This document shows, piece after piece, positions 15,306-24,051 of a DNA stretch of 50,878 nucleotides. The stretch's first letter is position 1, and every line of letters begins with the position of its first letter. The translations under genes were made by a program, and so were the position numbers. The notes under the pieces were generated by a model that saw only the letters and a list, made by a program, of their open reading frames with translations, was not told the DNA's origin and ran no database searches. The DNA lies in contig JASMMA010000016.1 in NCBI GenBank assembly GCA_030748415.1, forward strand, positions 1-50,878, written 5' to 3'. Source of the DNA: Planctomycetota bacterium (GTDB lineage: Bacteria; Planctomycetota; UBA1135).

Positions 15306-18056
15306 TTAGACGCGAGTATCGAGTTTGTCAGCGATTTCAAGCGCGTCTGTAATCTGAGCGCGGATGATGATGATGACATCTTCCTTCTCATTGGCCTCGC
15401 CCTCACTCTTGAAGAGCCAGGACAGGACTGGGAATTTTGCCATGATGGGAACCTCGGCGCGTTGCTCGACATCGACGACTTTCTTCAAGCCGGCGATAAC
15501 AACGGTGCCGCCATCTGGGACGACAGCAGTAGTATTCGCGCTACTTACAGTCAGCTCAGGAAGCTGAAGGGTCACAGGAGTGGTGAGGCCTGCGAGGGAT
15601 GATGTGAACTCGGGAATGGGGCGCTTCAGAGAAGCAACGGTTGGCTGCAGTTCCAGGGTGATATAGCGGCGGTCGTGGCTGATAGTCGGGCGGACATCTA
15701 GGACCATGCCGTCAGAGACAACGCCCACCATGGGGTCAGCAATAATCGATGCCTGGGCAACTTCCACATCCATGTCCTGAACATAGGTGATTTGATTCAG
15801 AACTGTGATGAAGGAACGCTGGGTGTTTTGAGCCGATACCGTTACGGCATTGACCTCCTCGGCGCGGTTGGATTTCTCCACGGCGCGGAGCACCATAGAA
15901 AGCTGAGTGTCATCAAGGAAAACAAACTGCATTGCCATACCACCTGTGTTGGTGAGGCGGCTGCCATAGTCTCCAAGAATGTTTTCTGTTCGGCCACGAA
16001 TGTCGCCATCGCCACCTTCGTTAAAGAAGGCACCAGCAGACGGGTTGGTTTCTGCAGAACCTGGAAGTCCTTGACCATCGTTGTCTAAACCGAGGGAGGT
16101 GTTGTCCTCTAGACCAGAGGTGAAGTCATCCAAGTTTGGCATATCCGTGGGGGGGGAGAAAGTTCCACCAAGACCGCGGAAATCCAAACCAACTTCTTGC
16201 AAGAAGTCTTTCTGAACCGTCAAGAAACGAGCCTCAATGGTGACCATCGAGGAGATATACCGACGAAGATCTTCAAGGAAGATATCAATCTCATTTTGAA
16301 CTTCTGGTGTGTGCCAGACAATCAGGTGACCATTTGAGTAAGTGATGGAAACCCCTTCGAGGTCATCCCATGTCTTAGCGGCAACGGACTGTTGAACTAA
16401 GGTCTCAAGGTTCGCTGGGTCTAGGATGGGTGTAGGTTCACCAATGATTCCACCTTGAACCAATTCCTCGCTGTCATCATCATTATCGGGGAGGTGAATT
16501 TGGTTAATCTTTGGACCGGAAAAATCTACCAAAGTTGAAGTTAAGTCCTGGACATCGTGCGCGCGCAGCACAAATTGACCTTGTGCCTGGGAAACACTTG
16601 TGATGTAAACAACACCATGCTTGTAGGTGTAAGTAACATCAGGCCCAGCTGCGTTTGTAATCACGAGGAGAGCATTCTCCACAGTCATGGGACGATTTAG
16701 GTTTAGGTTGAACTCAATCCCTTCAGAGTCAACAGCATCAATAGCGTCAGGTGTGACGACAAACGGAATGTCGGTGTAAGGGCGAAGCTTGCCAATGACC
16801 TCTTCCAGAGATGTCTCGCCTTCAACCATGAAACCTGGGATGCTGCTGTTTGCCACTTCATTTTGAAGGGCCAAGTTTTCCATTTCGGCAGCGGTGTCAG
16901 TGCTTTCACCCTTTGATTCACTACGAGCATTGGTAATTCGAGCCCAGTAATCCAAGTCGGGCATGTCCAAAACTTCAGTGCTAGGAATCATGGCATCTTC
17001 CATGTCCTGGAGCCAACTCTTGAATCGCTCGGAGCGCTGCGCGACGAACTCTTCATTGACGAGTTCATGACGGGCACGAAGAGTTGCATCGCGAAGTTCG
17101 CGAGCTTGCTCATTTAGCGGATCAGCGGCTAAAACATCTTCAGAAAGAGTAAGAGCCTGGTCAAAGTCGCGCGAGTCGAAAGCTTCAATTGCTGTGGAGA
17201 GCATGAGAGCTTTCCGGTGCTCTTCTTGAATCCGGAGCTTCTCTTCTTCTGCCTGCAACATTTCGAAGGCTTCTTTCTTCTCATTGTCGCGGCTAGTGGC
17301 GAGGGCGGTTGCTCGTTGGTCTTTCGCCTGTTGGAGGGCAGATTCCACTTGCGCGTCCAAGCCTTCCCAGTCCATTTCGTACTGGATGCCGTCAATGCGA
17401 GCTTTGGCAAGAATGAGGGCAGCAATGGCTTCGTCAAGCTCTCCCTTTTGAAGGAGGCTCACACCTCGAGCTGCGTGGGCTTCGGTTGCAGCCTTCTCTT
17501 TGTGAAGACGAGCCTGCAAGCGAGCGTGGACATCGTCCATAGAACCCGAGATTGGAACAATAGCCTTCCCCATGGCCATTTGGATTTGATCCAGCATCAT
17601 CATGGCATTGCGATCACCGGGGGAGCGTTCCAGAGCTGAAAGCACTGAGGATTCGGCTTCCACAAGTCGGCCATCAGCCATGGCAGCCATAGCGGTGTCT
17701 AAGTCCGCCTGAACAAGAATGGCAACCTTCTGCTGATGAAGGCTTGCGGCGTCGCGGCCTTCTTGGAAGCCAACTGGGTCCTGAGGGACAGGATCCTGAG
17801 CAGGGGTGGTTTCCAGGATTGGAGTTGGCTCAGGATCAACCGAACGGGTGTCTGTGAGAACGGTTTCCAATTCAGCATCGGCAAAGTAGTCGAAGGAATC
17901 AGAGAAGTCTGAGGATGGTGTATTGCAACCGGCAATCAAGAGAAGGGCCGGGAGAAATCGGAGCATTGCCTGGAACGGGGAGTTCTTCATGGAAGGCTGG
18001 GTTAGGGCAGGGGTGTGGCCTTTCTGATGGTGAGGTTTGGGGTCGAGAAGCATCAT
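15306..18056 (-). CDS. TPR-secretin lipoprotein B (GspD/PilQ-like)
   Basis: The 916-residue protein starts with a long n-region and a lipoprotein signal, LLLIAGC (Cys44), then helical TPR-like repeats (about 90-160 and 285-330). An STN/N0-like domain (around SIPGFMVEGETSLEEVIGKL) and an N1-like domain precede the secretin barrel, which begins at VTIEARFLTVQKDFLQEVG and ends with PDGGTVVIAGLKK and PIMAKFPVLSWLF, the classic secretin signature. It is probably a multimeric outer-membrane channel that carries its own lipid anchor. It shares its layout with the secretin at 24036-26693. Two ATGs (18056 and 18053) follow GAGGAA at 18059-18064 and overlap the exbD2 stop; a third (17990) would give a tighter signal peptide but has no ribosome site. 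Confidence 0.82.
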   Translation of the reverse strand: MMLLDPKPHHQKGHTPALTQPSMKNSPFQAMLRFLPALLLIAGCNTPSSDFSDSFDYFADAELETVLTDTRSVDPEPTPILETTPAQDPVPQDPVGFQEGRDAASLHQQKVAILVQADLDTAMAAMADGRLVEAESSVLSALERSPGDRNAMMMLDQIQMAMGKAIVPISGSMDDVHARLQARLHKEKAATEAHAARGVSLLQKGELDEAIAALILAKARIDGIQYEMDWEGLDAQVESALQQAKDQRATALATSRDNEKKEAFEMLQAEEEKLRIQEEHRKALMLSTAIEAFDSRDFDQALTLSEDVLAADPLNEQARELRDATLRARHELVNEEFVAQRSERFKSWLQDMEDAMIPSTEVLDMPDLDYWARITNARSESKGESTDTAAEMENLALQNEVANSSIPGFMVEGETSLEEVIGKLRPYTDIPFVVTPDAIDAVDSEGIEFNLNLNRPMTVENALLVITNAAGPDVTYTYKHGVVYITSVSQAQGQFVLRAHDVQDLTSTLVDFSGPKINQIHLPDNDDDSEELVQGGIIGEPTPILDPANLETLVQQSVAAKTWDDLEGVSITYSNGHLIVWHTPEVQNEIDIFLEDLRRYISSMVTIEARFLTVQKDFLQEVGLDFRGLGGTFSPPTDMPNLDDFTSGLEDNTSLGLDNDGQGLPGSAETNPSAGAFFNEGGDGDIRGRTENILGDYGSRLTNTGGMAMQFVFLDDTQLSMVLRAVEKSNRAEEVNAVTVSAQNTQRSFITVLNQITYVQDMDVEVAQASIIADPMVGVVSDGMVLDVRPTISHDRRYITLELQPTVASLKRPIPEFTSSLAGLTTPVTLQLPELTVSSANTTAVVPDGGTVVIAGLKKVVDVEQRAEVPIMAKFPVLSWLFKSEGEANEKEDVIIIIRAQITDALEIADKLDTRV

Positions 18057-18568
18057 TATTCCTCAAATGAACCTGCGAAGGAGATTTTTTGGAATCCCTT
18101 CTCGATGACAACATCCAAGATGACAACGACATCCCCATAAACGGAGCCCTTTCGGACATCCAAAGTGATAGGGGTGTCATCTTTCATTTCTTGGGTTTTT
18201 GCGAAGCGGTCTAGGAAGTTAGAGAGCTTTCCTACATCGCGGAATTTGTTAGTCCCAACTAGGTACTCAACTTGGCGGCCCACATAATGTTTGAGGCGAC
18301 CTTGAGGTTGGGAGTGTGTTCTTGTGGTAGGGTCTGGGGAGAGAACGCCGGGTTTTTTGACACGGATAACGATGTCAACCTTTTCGATGGGGTCGGTTTC
18401 GGTGGACATCGAACCCATATCCTTGGGAAGGGCTGCATCGAGGCGCCCTTCGAGTACTTTGAATTTCAAAGTCACAATAAAGAAAATCAACAACAGAAAA
18501 GTCACATCAATCATGGGAGCCATGTCTGGCTTGACTTCTTCGAATTTGGTTTGTCTTCTTCGTGTCAT
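18056..18568 (-). CDS. ExbD/TolR-family protein, second copy
   Basis: The 170-residue protein has the ExbD/TolR form: a short cytoplasmic N-terminus, then DMAPMIDVTFLLLIFFIV with the proton-carrying aspartate (Asp21), and a periplasmic domain. It is longer than common ExbD (about 140) because of an insertion around residues 75-105 rich in Thr, Arg and Gln. It follows exbD1 after 15 bases, and its TAA overlaps the secretin B ATG. ExbD normally forms a dimer inside the ExbB pentamer, so two different ExbD proteins may make a heterodimer. Confidence 0.88.
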   Translation of the reverse strand: MTRRRQTKFEEVKPDMAPMIDVTFLLLIFFIVTLKFKVLEGRLDAALPKDMGSMSTETDPIEKVDIVIRVKKPGVLSPDPTTRTHSQPQGRLKHYVGRQVEYLVGTNKFRDVGKLSNFLDRFAKTQEMKDDTPITLDVRKGSVYGDVVVILDVVIEKGFQKISFAGSFEE

Positions 18569-18583
18569 ACCGTTGATTGCTTA

Positions 18584-19153
18584 CTACTTCTTGTCCTTGG
18601 CGGACTCAGGTTCCGATGCTGCAAGTTGAACCTTCCAAATCCGAACATTTTGTCGAGAGCAAGCCTCCATGATTCTGGAGATGTACTTGAATTCAGTATT
18701 GCGGTCAGCCCGAATGAGGATGGGTTCGTCCGGAAGGTCACCCAAGTTGGGATCATTATCGGTTTCCATCTGTTGGGCAAACTTTTCGAGCTGGAGGGCA
18801 AGCTTCCAGTAGTAATCCGCACGGCCTTTGCGGATGGGATCCACACCTTTTGGCTCAATACCCTTCCAGTAGAGTTTTCTCTTTTTCCAAATGATGTCCC
18901 CGATAGCGCAAGAGTCTTGGTGCGAGTTGCGGGGGCCAGGAGTGCATGTACAACCCATCACATTCAAAATCGGCCTTCCTTTCGGGGGGTCGTCATGTCC
19001 CGCTTGAATGGCAATAGGCAACTTGAGGTCTTCCAGCTCCTGCTGGGTAAGGTCATTCACAATGATGAAGAAGATGATCATCAAGAAAGTCACATCGATC
19101 ATGGGTGTCATGTCGATGTCGACTTCCGTTTCAGGTCTTGCTCGTTGACTCAT
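18584..19153 (-). CDS. ExbD/TolR-family protein with cysteine-bearing insertion
   Basis: This 189-residue ExbD/TolR relative has MTPMIDVTFLMIIFFII with the conserved Asp20 in its single membrane helix. The periplasmic domain carries an insertion of about 45 residues with three cysteines (Cys68, Cys70, Cys82, pattern GCTCTP...SC) followed by a Lys/Trp-rich stretch (KKRKLYWKGIEP). Such cysteines are not part of normal ExbD and could form a disulfide or bind metal. The C-terminal ILIRADRNTEFKYISRIM is the usual ExbD fold element. It lies between exbB and exbD2 on the same strand. Confidence 0.88.
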   Translation of the reverse strand: MSQRARPETEVDIDMTPMIDVTFLMIIFFIIVNDLTQQELEDLKLPIAIQAGHDDPPKGRPILNVMGCTCTPGPRNSHQDSCAIGDIIWKKRKLYWKGIEPKGVDPIRKGRADYYWKLALQLEKFAQQMETDNDPNLGDLPDEPILIRADRNTEFKYISRIMEACSRQNVRIWKVQLAASEPESAKDKK

Positions 19154-19186
19154 TGTGCTCCTGGGAAAAGTTGGATGCTCTGGTTT

Positions 19187-19903
19187 TTAGTGGGATGGGC
19201 GGAAACGATCAAACATTTCCTCAACGATGGCGCCAATCTCCAATGAGAGCATGGTTACTTTGTTTCGGAAGAAAACAAAAAAGGCAGTAACAGGAATCGC
19301 AACTGTTAGACCCAAAACAGTGGTAACAAGAGCCAACTGAATGTCCCCTGCAAAGTCTCTTGGCTCAACAGATGCTTGAGATGCAATCGTACCGAAAGCA
19401 CCAACCATACCCGTAACCGTTCCGAACAGACCCATCATGGGGGAGACCCCTGCAATCAGAGAGAGATACCCAATCTTCTGGTGAAGTTTGACCGATTCTT
19501 CGTCTTCCATTTCTTCAATGGCTTTCTCTGCCGCTTCGAATGGATACTTGAGTTTTCGAACTCCTGCAGCCACAACATTAGTAAAGAAGCAAGGCTCGGA
19601 TTCGCAGTACTCCAGAACTTCTTGGTAGTTGCCTTCGTTCATAAGCTCTTCGATTTCATCCACGATTTCAGGTGGAGCGAGTTTTTCACGCTTGATGCTC
19701 ATGAAATGTTCGACAATCAAAGTACCGGCAACAACCGAAATTAGAATGATGACGAAACCAATTTTTCCACCTTGGCCGATGGCTTCAAAAATGCCAACCT
19801 TGTTGGCTGGGGCGGCGGCGGCTTCAGCTTCCTGGGCAAGAAGTAACTGGGCAGAAAAGAACCAGCAGGTTAGGGACCATGCGAGTTGACGAAGGCGGTT
19901 CAT
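19187..19903 (-). CDS. ExbB/TolQ/MotA-family proton channel protein
   Basis: The 238-residue protein has a likely cleavable signal (ends LLLAQEA) and three membrane helices: IGFVIILISVVAGTLIVEHF, then GYLSLIAGVSPMMGLFGTV and LALVTTVLGLTVAIPVTAFF. The last two are the conserved pore-lining helices of ExbB/TolQ. It should form the proton channel that drives the two ExbD proteins encoded next. I chose the ATG at 19903 because it begins a normal signal peptide; a longer version from 19942 is open but unlikely. No TonB gene is visible nearby, so what the motor pulls is unknown. Confidence 0.9.
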   Translation of the reverse strand: MNRLRQLAWSLTCWFFSAQLLLAQEAEAAAAPANKVGIFEAIGQGGKIGFVIILISVVAGTLIVEHFMSIKREKLAPPEIVDEIEELMNEGNYQEVLEYCESEPCFFTNVVAAGVRKLKYPFEAAEKAIEEMEDEESVKLHQKIGYLSLIAGVSPMMGLFGTVTGMVGAFGTIASQASVEPRDFAGDIQLALVTTVLGLTVAIPVTAFFVFFRNKVTMLSLEIGAIVEEMFDRFRPSH

Positions 19904-19978
19904 TTTGTTTCTTGGAAGGGTTATTTTGGGGGGGTCAGCCAAGCCTCGGGAGGCTAGCTTGGGGGGAGACGAACGGAG

Positions 19979-19984
19979 ATTCTA
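19979..19984 (-). promoter_or_regulatory. possible -10 box upstream of exbB (TAGAAT)
   Basis: On the minus strand TAGAATCT occurs 75 bases before the exbB ATG, within the 108-base gap that follows the TPR gene. The identical string heads two other genes. If active it would give exbB-exbD-exbD-secretin B its own promoter with a leader of about 70 bases. No matching -35 is seen. Confidence 0.25.
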
Positions 19985-20011
19985 GCGGCTTTTCAAGTGG
20001 AACCTAGCTTC

Positions 20012-21085
20012 CTAGTTTCCTAGCCTCTTTTGGGCTTGAATGCCCCAGGTCGTAAAAGGATAGTCATCCACAAGGCGTTGGTAATAGGTCTTCGAAGGAA
20101 TTGGGCTATCCCCTAACTCGAGGGAGATTTCTGCGAGGAACCAAAGGGCCTTGGAGGCAACTTCTGGGGTGGTTGGCATCGTTGCAACTACCTTTGCAAT
20201 AAGGATTTGCGCCTCTCGGCTTTGCCCATTCTTGTGGGCTGCTCGAGCCAAGCCAATCGTGGCAGCCGCACGGACATCCATCATAATATTCCGCTTAGAG
20301 AGCAGATTCTCCCAATAACGCCTCGAAGAGTCCATTCCGTCTTTCAGCTCAATGGCGTCTCCAAGGGCAACTTGGGCCTGGGATTCCATTTTGTGGAGTT
20401 GGGATTTCAGGGAATCTGAGGCATTGCGGTCTTGAGCAGATTTCTGGATTTTGTTGACAAGATCCTCTAGGCGGGTCTTGGCGACACCTGGTTGACCATG
20501 AAGGAGAAAGAGCTCACACCGCGAAAGGCGAGCACTAATTTCCACATGGGGTGGAAGGGATTTTTCAAAAGCAAGAGTGGCGACTCCTTCCAATTCTTTA
20601 GCGGCAAGGTCCACTTGGCCATTTCGAGCAATCGCAAATGCAAGACCTTTGCGGGCACGGGGGACAAAGAAGTCCTCAGGGTTTCGAGCTAGCCAATCCC
20701 GGAAAGCAGATTCAGCTCTCTGACTTTGGCCGGAATCAATTTTCCCCCAGAGGTTAAGGGCTTCAGCATGCCGGAGACCCGCCCAAGCTTCTAAGCGGTT
20801 CGAGCCACCATCGATTGATGTAAAAGAGGCAACGGCATTGGAGAAATCAAATTCTGAAAGGAACTTTTCACCCTTCGCAATGGAGGGGGGAAAGCCTCCG
20901 TATTGAAGGCTCAGAATGTTGCTGGGCGAGTATTCTTTTTCAGAGCCATTTGGCTTCCGAAGTTGAACGGAGTCCAGGCTAGCAGAAGTAACTTTGCCAG
21001 AAATCCGTTGGCCGTCAAGCAGGGTAAGGGTGTCCTGCGGGATGGCGAAAGGAGTCGCTAGAAGGAAGGCGCAAAGAAGGGTCAT
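20012..21085 (-). CDS. exported TPR-repeat protein with N-terminal SH3/LSM-like barrel
   Basis: This 357-residue protein has a signal peptide (LLCAFLLATPFAIPQ). Next is a small beta-barrel-like stretch, LTLLDGQRISGKVTS to SNILSLQYG, of a kind common in planctomycete envelope proteins, then helical TPR-like repeats to the end (for example EAQILIAKVVATMPTTPEVA). It has no catalytic motif that I can see. It lies 4 bases after the larger TPR gene, so the two are surely co-transcribed. A scaffold role for the secretin/ExbBD machinery is inferred from position. Confidence 0.75.
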   Translation of the reverse strand: MTLLCAFLLATPFAIPQDTLTLLDGQRISGKVTSASLDSVQLRKPNGSEKEYSPSNILSLQYGGFPPSIAKGEKFLSEFDFSNAVASFTSIDGGSNRLEAWAGLRHAEALNLWGKIDSGQSQRAESAFRDWLARNPEDFFVPRARKGLAFAIARNGQVDLAAKELEGVATLAFEKSLPPHVEISARLSRCELFLLHGQPGVAKTRLEDLVNKIQKSAQDRNASDSLKSQLHKMESQAQVALGDAIELKDGMDSSRRYWENLLSKRNIMMDVRAAATIGLARAAHKNGQSREAQILIAKVVATMPTTPEVASKALWFLAEISLELGDSPIPSKTYYQRLVDDYPFTTWGIQAQKRLGN

Positions 21086-21089
21086 GGGA

Positions 21090-23957
21090 TTAATGAGCTT
21101 TCAGCCAGAGGAAAATTTCCTTGAGGTCAGGGCCGACTGTGGTGGAACCCAAGTCGGGTGCCAACCTTTCCAAGCCTTCAATGAGGAGGACATGTTTGCC
21201 TTTGTAGGCGGAATCCACTTTGCCACGCTTGTAAAGCAAGTAAGCGGATTGCTGGCGAGCGATCCAGTATTCGGGAACAGAAAACTTACTAATCCCCTGC
21301 TCTTTCGCTGAGTTTTCAGCAATGGCGGTAAGGTCCGCAAGGAGTCGGTCGGCCTTTGCAAAATCTTCTACAGTATCCAATCCTGGGACTTCAACAATGC
21401 GGCCATCGCGGACAACGGGCCAGCCGCCAAGGATTTTGATTGCGGCTTGCATCACGCGGAGGTTTTTGGGCTTTTCTTCCAAAAGTGTTTCGATGAAAGG
21501 GCCAGCTTGGGCGGTATTAAATTGAGCAAGATAGGCATCGACCAAATCCATGCGGGCATGGAACCGCTGAAGCTCAGAAAAGGTGGAATCCTCTGCAAAT
21601 GCTTCTAGAGTTTTTTCAAGAATCCCAGCACTTTGTGCGGGTTCACCCAAGGTCAGGCGCAAGCGCGCTTCTTTGACCAAGTTTTGCCAATTTTGACGAG
21701 TGGCATGGCTGTTCACAAATCCAAGGTAGTTTGCTGCTTTGCCTAATGCTTCCATGTCCGTTTCATCTCCGCCCTCTGCGCGCGCAAGATACCAAGCGTA
21801 GAGATAATGAGAAGACTGGGCGATTCTTGATTCAGGGTAGCCCTCGCTCATCAGGATTTCCCAAGTTGCAATGGCTTCTTCTTCATTGCCCAAGGCAAGG
21901 TGAGCTTCGAGCACCGAGACGAAAGCGGCAGCAGCATAGTCTTTTTGGTCAGGGTGGCGCTCGGTGAAACCGTTGTATAGGCTTAGGACCTCAGTCCAGA
22001 AGGAGGAGTCGCCTCCCTTCGCCTGTTTGTAGCGAACTTGCCCGCGATAAAAGTCGGCCTGAGCGGCAGCATCTTTTCGAGTCTTGCGGCCTCGAGCATC
22101 CTGTGGGGTATTTTCAGGATTAGGGATGAATACCTCTAAGTAATTGTTGAAAGCATTGAAGGCGTCATCTGCGGAGTTTTCATCCCAAGGCATTTTGCGG
22201 AAAAGGCACATTCCAATTTGAACTTGTGCCTTCTCAAAGTATCGTGAGCCTTGTTCAATTCCAGAATAGGAAGATAAGGCTGCGTCGAGGGCGGACAGAG
22301 CTTGTGTTGCTTCCACGCTTCCGACAGGGCTTCTTCGTGCGAGCTTCGCCTTATCTTTTGCTTGCTGATAGTCAGAATTTGCAGCTGTCCAGCGAGCTTG
22401 GTCTGGGGCACCTCCTGAGCTTGAGGTTGCCACGGCATCAACCGCAGTTTTCCAGTACTGATCAAGGAAAGAATCGCCAGGAGCTGATGAGCGAAGGACC
22501 TCGGACAACTTCATCCAGGCTTCAGCATTTTTGGATGCGTAATCGTCATCATCAGGAAAGAGTTCAAAACCTACTTGGTGTGAAACAGTCGCTTCTAGGC
22601 GCTGGTCCAAGTAGGAGTAGGAACGACCTAAGAAGTAGTAAGCTCCCGCTCCAAAATCATCAGCTTGGCGAGAGCCCTGGAGGCGCCCCAAAAGAAGGAG
22701 GAAGCCATCTTTTGCCTTAAGGAATTCTTTTTGCCAGTAAGCGCCCTCAGCGGCAGCGTATAGAACTCCAAGGTCGATTGGGGCATTTGCGGGAGCGGCA
22801 GCAATCGCAGTGGACATCATGCTGTTGGCTTCCAATTGAAGGATGGAGCCTTGATTCTCACTTGCGACCATTTCTGCAATGGAAATGGCTTCACCAAAAT
22901 CGCCAGAGTTAATCAAGCCCAGTGCAACTTGCAAATTGGCTCGATAGCCTGCAGGAGCGAGGATAACACCTTCATCGTCAACCCAAGTTTGGAATGTTTT
23001 TCCTTGCTGGCGAGCGTCGGATTCGCGATCCCAATTGCGATACATTTTGATGAGGCCGAGGTAGGCTTCTTGCATAACATCTCTGCGCCCATCGATTTCA
23101 GCATCCATGAGATCGACTCCTTCCGGAATCGCATTCTCAATAATGTGCTGATAGAAAATTTCGGCATCCTCAAGTGAAGTTGCAGCGTCTTCAGGTTCGT
23201 TCTTGGCCTGAAAAGTCTCGGCCTGAAGAAGGTAGGTGTCCGCCATGAATTTGTAAGCACGGAGTCCTGCAATGGAACTTTCTCCAACAAGCATGGCGAA
23301 GTCTTCGAAGAGGGAAAGAGACTTTTGAATCCGATCGCCCCGGTCTAAAGACTCGGGTGGGAAAATCATTCCCCAGTAGTAAAATATTTGAGCTTTATAA
23401 AACCGAGATGGGAAGTAGGCTTTGAAACGAAGCTCGTCCTTTTCATCACCATCATCCAGATTTTCCCAATTGGTGATGATGAGATCCAAGCCTTCCTTTG
23501 CCGCCATAAATATGGAGTCTGCTTCAACAGCAAGCTCAGCTTTTTCTTCCTCAGAGGGCTGAGTTTCTTCAAGGTGGCTTGCGATTGCCGTGCCGTAATA
23601 AAAAGCCAGTTCGCCAAGTGCTACGCGCGCGTCCGTTGCCAGGAAAGATGGGGGAGATGATGCCAGAAACTCGGCATAAGCTTGGCCTGCAACAGCGAGG
23701 GCGCCTAGCTTCTCTTCCTTCTTTGCATTTTGAGCCGCTACCTTGCGAATATCGCAGCGCGCAAGAAGGAGAACACTTCGGTCAGGGCCACTAGCGGTTC
23801 CAATAGACTTCTCTAAAACTGCTTCAGCGAGGTCAACAAAGTTGAGCTCCGAGGTTAAGGCACGCGCAAAGGCCGCTTCACGACGGGCGGAAGCGCTTGC
23901 TGAAGGATCCTGGAGAAGGAGAGGGGCAGCGAGGAAAAGGCCTGCTGATGCGAACAT
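21090..23957 (-). CDS. large exported TPR-repeat (alpha-solenoid) protein
   Basis: The 955-residue product starts with a signal-like MFASAGLFLAAPLLLQD and then consists almost wholly of degenerate TPR-type helical pairs; examples are QAYAEFLASSPPSFLATDAR, KSLSLFEDFAMLVGESSIAG and EVLSLYNGFTERHPDQKDYA. I see no enzyme domain. Long TPR solenoids of this sort act as periplasmic scaffolds or lipoprotein-linked adaptors. It lies 78 bases after secretin A and 4 bases before the smaller TPR gene, inside the secretin-ExbBD gene run. The precise partner is unknown. Confidence 0.75.
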   Translation of the reverse strand: MFASAGLFLAAPLLLQDPSASASARREAAFARALTSELNFVDLAEAVLEKSIGTASGPDRSVLLLARCDIRKVAAQNAKKEEKLGALAVAGQAYAEFLASSPPSFLATDARVALGELAFYYGTAIASHLEETQPSEEEKAELAVEADSIFMAAKEGLDLIITNWENLDDGDEKDELRFKAYFPSRFYKAQIFYYWGMIFPPESLDRGDRIQKSLSLFEDFAMLVGESSIAGLRAYKFMADTYLLQAETFQAKNEPEDAATSLEDAEIFYQHIIENAIPEGVDLMDAEIDGRRDVMQEAYLGLIKMYRNWDRESDARQQGKTFQTWVDDEGVILAPAGYRANLQVALGLINSGDFGEAISIAEMVASENQGSILQLEANSMMSTAIAAAPANAPIDLGVLYAAAEGAYWQKEFLKAKDGFLLLLGRLQGSRQADDFGAGAYYFLGRSYSYLDQRLEATVSHQVGFELFPDDDDYASKNAEAWMKLSEVLRSSAPGDSFLDQYWKTAVDAVATSSSGGAPDQARWTAANSDYQQAKDKAKLARRSPVGSVEATQALSALDAALSSYSGIEQGSRYFEKAQVQIGMCLFRKMPWDENSADDAFNAFNNYLEVFIPNPENTPQDARGRKTRKDAAAQADFYRGQVRYKQAKGGDSSFWTEVLSLYNGFTERHPDQKDYAAAAFVSVLEAHLALGNEEEAIATWEILMSEGYPESRIAQSSHYLYAWYLARAEGGDETDMEALGKAANYLGFVNSHATRQNWQNLVKEARLRLTLGEPAQSAGILEKTLEAFAEDSTFSELQRFHARMDLVDAYLAQFNTAQAGPFIETLLEEKPKNLRVMQAAIKILGGWPVVRDGRIVEVPGLDTVEDFAKADRLLADLTAIAENSAKEQGISKFSVPEYWIARQQSAYLLYKRGKVDSAYKGKHVLLIEGLERLAPDLGSTTVGPDLKEIFLWLKAH

Positions 23958-23997
23958 GCCGTTCTTCCCTTGGAGGGAGTGCGGGGTGAAAAGAAGA

Positions 23998-24051
23998 GGC
24001 CGGAGCGGGGGGCGCCGCGCCGGCCAAGAGTCTGCCTAGTTGGCCGCTCCG
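23998..24051 (-). other. GC-rich inverted repeats at the end of secretin A
   Basis: CGGAGCGG (24001-24008) and CCGCTCCG (24044-24051) are perfect inverted repeats spanning the secretin A stop codon; nested GGCCGG/CCGGCC pairs (23998-24003 and 24020-24025) offer a competing hairpin. No U-run follows, so it is not a standard terminator. It could slow RNA decay or lower downstream expression. Confidence 0.3.

Noticed and set aside
18272..19246. A 324-codon open frame on the plus strand, antisense to both exbD genes
   Set aside because: It mirrors the codon bias of the exbD genes on the other strand, has no known motif, and exbD1 and exbD2 are certain genes.
19939..19962. Hairpin CCAAGCCT-cggg-AGGC(tagc)TTGG between the small TPR gene and exbB, as a terminator
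   Set aside because: It has a 4-base bulge and no U-run follows on the minus strand; support is too weak.
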